Shown: one piece after another, positions 60,805 through 64,000 of the stretch
Layout: each line of letters starts with the position of its first letter
Numbering within the stretch: position 1 is the stretch's first letter
Assembly (NCBI GenBank): GCA_021083345.1
Contig: JAJGRE010000001.1
Span: 434,001 to 498,000, forward strand
Direction of reading: 5' to 3'
DNA: 64,000 nucleotides
Source of the DNA: Calditrichales bacterium MX18-03
Lineage (GTDB): Bacteria > Bacillota > Clostridia > Lutisporales > Lutisporaceae
Notes under the pieces: model-generated
What the model was told of the DNA's origin: nothing
The model's database searches: none
The model's input: the letters and a program-made list of their open reading frames with translations, nothing else
Made by a program: the position numbers and the translations under genes

Positions 60805-61503
60805 TTATATATGATAATTTCGTTTCCCAAAAATGCCTGTCCCTACCCGGATCATGTTGGCACCTTCTTCGATTGCCACCGCAAAATCATGGGTCATTCC
60901 CATGGACAGATGTCGCATTTCCACGTTGGGCAGGTCCATCTGCGCCAAAGCGTCGTACTTGACCTTCAGTTCTCTGAATACCGGTCTTACCATGGACAGG
61001 TCCTCATAAAACGGCGCGATGGTCATGAGACCGGAGATCTTGAGATTGCGAAAACTGGCAATATGCCGAATAAAGCCGTCCACCTCTTCCATCCCCATGC
61101 CGAATTTGCTCTCTTCTTCGGCAACGTTGACCTGGATCAAAGCTTCCATGACAACACCGGCCTTCTCCGCCCGCTTGTTTATTTCCTGAGCCAGGCTGAG
61201 GCTGTCGAGGGAATGTATCAAAGCTACTTTATCTATTATATATTTGACCTTGTTGGTCTGTAAATGGCCAATCAGGTGCCATTTAACCTTTTTTGCAATT
61301 AAGTCATATTTTTCCATGACTTCCTGTACTTTATTCTCACCCACATGCCGGATACCGCATTCTATGGCATGGTTGATCCGGTCTGTGTCTACCGTCTTGG
61401 TTACGGCGATGAGGGTTATGTCTTCAGGCCTTCTGCCCATCCGGCTGCATATTCCGGCGATCTCCGACTGAAGGCGTCCTATATTGTCACCTATTTCCTG
61501 CAA
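60805..61503 (-). CDS. ylmE: Pyridoxal phosphate homeostasis protein YlmE (YggS/PLPBP)
   Basis: Single-domain PLP-binding barrel. The PLP lysine lies in LIAVTKTV near 34; GENKVQEVMEKYD near 56 and WHLIGHLQTNKVKYI near 76-90 are family signatures, and the phosphate site RVGTGIFG ends the protein. I choose TTG 61503, 9 nt after AGGAGG and 13 bp past the upstream gene's stop, giving 232 residues. It is the first ylm gene of the ylmE-sepF-ylmG-ylmH-divIVA series. Confidence 0.94.
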   Translation of the reverse strand: MQEIGDNIGRLQSEIAGICSRMGRRPEDITLIAVTKTVDTDRINHAIECGIRHVGENKVQEVMEKYDLIAKKVKWHLIGHLQTNKVKYIIDKVALIHSLDSLSLAQEINKRAEKAGVVMEALIQVNVAEEESKFGMGMEEVDGFIRHIASFRNLKISGLMTIAPFYEDLSMVRPVFRELKVKYDALAQMDLPNVEMRHLSMGMTHDFAVAIEEGANMIRVGTGIFGKRNYHI

Positions 61504-61516
61504 AGCTATACCCCTC

Positions 61517-62785
61517 CTATATTTTATCGGATAGAACCTGGTTCTCCTTAACCCTGTCAACCGTTAAAATTACTTCGTCGAACTGTTTGAGCGAGCTGCT
61601 GCTCCCCTTTAGCTGGGCTTCCTCGCTGTTCAAATTCCGGATAATGGCACTTTCCTTGTCCTTTGTCAGTACTTTTACGGGTATGTACTTGACCAGGCCG
61701 TATTTCACAGCATATACCCCCGTCTCTTCGCCGTTGGCGATGAGGCATTCCGTCGGGACTGCAAAGCCTTCAAAAGAATCCTTTATCACTGTCAGCTTCA
61801 CCAGCCGGAGCTTGTGAAAGTCCCTAACATGCTCGTTGACCTTGAAAACAACCAGCTGCTGCTTGTTCTCCGGCGGCAGCACCTCCTGCACCTCAGCGTT
61901 GACAACCGCATTTCCGTGCTCTTCGATGGCCAGCTTGACTTTCTTTCTGGCTTTCAAGTCGGCGCACTGGCTTTCATCCATGATGCTGCAAACATACCAT
62001 TCATAATTGTCCACGATTTTGATGCCGTTTACAGGCTCATCCTCTTTGCCCGGCTTCTTGGACTTTATGGCATTCATGATCTCCTTCATACTATCCAGCT
62101 TGAAGCTTTTGATGTGGAGGGGATTGAGGATCTGCTCATAGCCATCCAGCTGATAGCTTATTATTCCCGTTGTTTGAGCAAATATATCATCAATGTTATT
62201 CTTGTAAATGCTTTCCAAAGTCGCTTTTTCTTTGACGAGGCTATCCAGGTTCTTGCCAAAAAAACTGCCGCTGCCATAGATCAGAGACTTCTTGTACAGG
62301 CTGGCTACCAGTTCTTCCTTTATTTTCGGCAGGTTCTCCATAGCGCCTGACTTTGTTGCGCTTTTTAAAGCCTGCACATTCTCCTCGATCCTGCCCTCGA
62401 TCTTCTCCTTGTCCTGGGAAAAGAAGTTGTTGCTGACCTCGGACTGCTTCACTTCGTTGATCCGCTCTTCCATTTGCTTGATCTTTACTTCCAGGTATGC
62501 GTCGGAGCTGCTGTTCTTGATGATCTCCAGGATCTTTTTGCCGAAGTAGACCTTCTCGCCCTCTTCCGCTTTATAATCAATCAGGACGCCGGCCGGCAGC
62601 GGGGTCACCCACTCGCTTCGGACCACCAGCCCTTCGGCGGCGGCAACATTCTCCCTGGTCTCATACTGCACGATATCCGTTTCAATATTGAAAAATAAAA
62701 AACGGAAAATATAGGAGATGCAAATAACGGTGAAGATAATGGGAAATATATATATAGAAGAAAAACGCTTTCTCTTTGGTTTCAT
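61517..62785 (-). CDS. HlyD-like membrane protein preceding the division cluster
   Basis: A 422-residue protein with a basic N-terminus, one membrane helix (about 12-32) and a long extracytoplasmic part. EGLVVRSEWVTPLPAGVLID near 50-69 resembles the biotinyl-lipoyl half-motif of membrane-fusion proteins; a helical region (about 100-190) and a C-terminal beta-barrel-like part (about 290-400) follow. No transporter partner is present. Such proteins commonly precede ylmE-sepF in Clostridia, so a cell-envelope or division-linked role is possible. ATG 62785 follows GGAG at 10 nt. Confidence 0.8.
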   Translation of the reverse strand: MKPKRKRFSSIYIFPIIFTVICISYIFRFLFFNIETDIVQYETRENVAAAEGLVVRSEWVTPLPAGVLIDYKAEEGEKVYFGKKILEIIKNSSSDAYLEVKIKQMEERINEVKQSEVSNNFFSQDKEKIEGRIEENVQALKSATKSGAMENLPKIKEELVASLYKKSLIYGSGSFFGKNLDSLVKEKATLESIYKNNIDDIFAQTTGIISYQLDGYEQILNPLHIKSFKLDSMKEIMNAIKSKKPGKEDEPVNGIKIVDNYEWYVCSIMDESQCADLKARKKVKLAIEEHGNAVVNAEVQEVLPPENKQQLVVFKVNEHVRDFHKLRLVKLTVIKDSFEGFAVPTECLIANGEETGVYAVKYGLVKYIPVKVLTKDKESAIIRNLNSEEAQLKGSSSSLKQFDEVILTVDRVKENQVLSDKI

Positions 62786-62942
62786 GGTGTATTAGCTCCT
62801 TTGTCGGCACAGGGATTTACATAATCACTATATATTTCTCCATATATTTCTTATATCCTTCAAAAAATAAACAAAATATTAATTTAGTGCCGTATACCCA
62901 GTGCTCCTACACTATAGGCCTATTTTCACTCATAAAATGGTA

Positions 62943-62971
62943 TTGCATTTTTCTTGGAACTATGATATATT
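62943..62971 (+). promoter_or_regulatory. Promoter of tRNA-Pro
   Basis: TTGCAT (62943-62948), 17-nt spacer, TATATT (62966-62971), about 50 bp before the tRNA. The rest of the 62786-63028 gap is AT-rich and holds nothing else recognised. Confidence 0.7.
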
Positions 62972-63028
62972 ATGAAAGTGTCAAAACGAAAAATCAAAAA
63001 CCTTCGGTTTTTCTTTTTGGTTCGACGT

Positions 63029-63105
63029 CTGGGTGTGGCGCAGCTTGGTAGCGCGCTTGAATGGGGTTCAAGAGGTCGCAGGTTCAATTCCTGTCACCCA
63101 GACCA
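63029..63105 (+). tRNA. tRNA-Pro (anticodon GGG)
   Basis: 77 nt including an encoded CCA. The acceptor arms CTGGGTG and CACCCAG pair perfectly; the D-stem is GCGC/GCGC; the anticodon stem CTTGA/TCAAG encloses ATGGGGT, so the anticodon is GGG (reads CCC, probably also CCU). The T-arm has GCAGG-TTCAATT-CCTGT. It is a single-gene unit with a promoter and terminator. Confidence 0.96.
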
Positions 63106-63119
63106 TTATCGAAAGTTAA

Positions 63120-63160
63120 AAGCCAGTGATTCTTATGAATTGCTGGCTTGTTTGTTTTTT
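63120..63160 (+). terminator. Terminator of tRNA-Pro
   Basis: AAGCCAG (63120-63126) and CTGGCTT (63143-63149), extended by partial pairing inward, are followed by GTTTGTTTTTT. Confidence 0.8.
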
Positions 63161-63254
63161 GCTGTTATATGTAAAAACTATTAACGTAAGTGTGTTACTG
63201 AATTTTTAGAAGTTAATTGGGTAAACTAGCCCTGATAAATGAGAGGTGATTATA

Positions 63255-63463
63255 ATGACGGTTCAAAGTGATTTGCAAAAAACGATGGCTACCTGTGAAA
63301 CGATGAAGGGCAGTTATGCACTGATGGCGGAGTCAACCGAAGACCAGCAGGCAAAACAGATGTTTAACAGCATGAAAGCCGAATTGAGAAACATATTCTA
63401 TTTCTGAGTGATAGACTGGATTATATCAATCATAACAATCAATTAAACCAGAAAGATCAATAG
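63255..63463 (+). pseudogene. DUF1657 protein gene with a frameshift
   Basis: ATG 63255 follows GAGAGGTG. The first 47 or so residues (MTVQSDLQKTMATCETMKGS, then ESTEDQQAKQMFNSMKAEL) match DUF1657, a family of small proteins in spore formers often next to spoVA-type genes. The frame then ends at TGA 63407 after 50 residues. One frame over, the typical C-terminus continues (HILFLSDRLDYINHNNQLNQ) to TAG 63463. Loss of one C in AAC-CAT near 63391 would explain it; restored length would be 69 residues, normal for the family. It could be a true mutation or a sequencing error. Confidence 0.75.
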
Positions 63464-63487
63464 TTTGCTTGTTTGGAGAAGGCTTAT

Positions 63488-64000
63488 ATGAATAACTCAT
63501 TCGATGATGACAACGGGAAAGAAAAATATATAAGCTTCATTACAACACTATTCAAATGGGTACTGTGGGGAATTATTATCGGCTACTTATATAAGCATTT
63601 CGGCAAGGATTCTGACAAGGGAAACAACGTAGTTCTGGAGTATATCCACCACGGTCAGGGAGCTGTTCCTCTCCGAATGGGTCCCCTGGTCTTTTTGGCC
63701 TCCTTTATTACCCATCTGTTTGGCGGTTCAACTGGCAGGGAAGCTGCAGCCGTACAAATGGGAGGCAGCATAACAGAGATGCTAAACCGGCTGTTTAAAG
63801 TAAACAAAACCGATCAGAGAATTCTATTTATGAGCGGAATAAGCAGTGGGTTCGGCTCCGCCTTTAGTGCACCTTTAACGGGAACAGTTTTCGGAATGGA
63901 AGCCGTCGCTTTAGGACACATGAAGTACGAAGCACTGGTTCCCTGCTTTATATCCAGCTTTTCAGCCTATTTTACAACTAAGGCCTGGGGAGCTCCGGTC
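63488..64000 (+). CDS. ClC-type channel/antiporter, ClC-F-like (5' part, runs off right edge)
   Basis: 171 residues are visible from ATG 63488 (after GGAGAAGG). THLFGGSTGREAAAVQMGGS near 74-93 is the ClC-F selectivity motif with the gating Glu, here GREA instead of the usual GREG; FGSAFSAPLTGTVFGMEAVA near 122-141 is also typical. ClC-F proteins exchange fluoride for protons. The N-terminus is odd: FKWVLWGIIIGYLYKHFGKD joins the start of helix B to the end of helix C, so about 35-40 residues normally between are missing. The copy may be inactive. C-terminus not seen. Confidence 0.75.
   Translation, partial: MNNSFDDDNGKEKYISFITTLFKWVLWGIIIGYLYKHFGKDSDKGNNVVLEYIHHGQGAVPLRMGPLVFLASFITHLFGGSTGREAAAVQMGGSITEMLNRLFKVNKTDQRILFMSGISSGFGSAFSAPLTGTVFGMEAVALGHMKYEALVPCFISSFSAYFTTKAWGAPV

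Overview
The window is chromosomal DNA from an anaerobic, endospore-forming member of the Firmicutes, most likely class Clostridia. The evidence is a FapR-controlled type II fatty-acid cluster that uses FabK, several sporulation genes (spoVS, ylbJ, an alpha/beta SASP, a yteA-type gene, a DUF1657 gene), strong AGGAGG ribosome sites with frequent TTG/GTG starts, ackA, and ylm/sepF/divIVA division genes. Genus cannot be fixed from the sequence. Almost every gene lies on the minus strand, so the window is best read from right to left. It is ordinary core genome, without CRISPR, prophage or intact insertion sequence; the interest lies in regulation, small genes and decaying genes.

Right to left: (1) 64000-62.8 kb, plus strand: a ClC-F type channel gene running off the edge with a shortened N-terminus, a frameshifted DUF1657 gene, and tRNA-Pro(GGG) with its promoter and terminator. 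(2) 62.8-56 kb: HlyD-like protein, ylmE, sepF, ylmG, ylmH, divIVA (division and septum placement), then a lone DAHP synthase, DUF5665, a DksA/TraR-type zinc protein, lspA and rluD. (3) 55.1-49.8 kb: pyrR-pyrC-pyrF-pyrK-pyrD-pyrE behind a clear promoter and PyrR attenuator; pyrB and carAB are absent. (4) 49.4-47.0 kb: NSS-family symporter with a 33-residue MetS-like subunit and an unknown membrane protein. (5) 46.9-45.2 kb, plus strand: rqcH. (6) 44.8-33.6 kb: dapF, yicC, remA, gmk, rpoZ, coaBC, priA, def, fmt, yugP, rsmB, rlmN. (7) 33.4-28.0 kb: prpC, prkC, rsgA, rpe, thiN and two tiny membrane-protein genes. (8) 27.9-20.4 kb: rpmB (plus), yloU, fakA, yccF-like, an AAA ATPase behind a truncated HI0074-like gene, two YbaK-family deacylases, recG, SASP.

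(9) 20.4-20.0 kb: a 470-bp gene-free stretch holding the best candidate for something undescribed, a predicted plus-strand structured RNA of about 210 nt with promoter, three-way junction, pyrimidine-rich anti-Shine-Dalgarno-like linker and terminator hairpin. (10) 19.9-15.8 kb: rsmD, coaD and a coiled-coil protein (minus), facing tmcAL and ylbJ (plus). (11) 15.4 kb to the left edge: ackA, yceD, rpmF; then fapR-plsX-fabH-fabK-fabD-fabG-acpP-fabF-rnc-radical SAM gene; spoVS with its own SigH-type promoter; smc and ftsY.

How the parts work together: FapR senses malonyl-CoA and should repress its own promoter through a 17-bp palindrome at 13146-13162, setting phospholipid precursor supply through PlsX and FabH/K/D/G/AcpP/FabF. 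FakA may feed exogenous fatty acids into the same pool. CoaD and CoaBC supply CoA and hence the AcpP prosthetic group. PrkC/PrpC/RsgA and the rlmN-rsmB-fmt-def block tie growth state to ribosome and translation-initiation functions.
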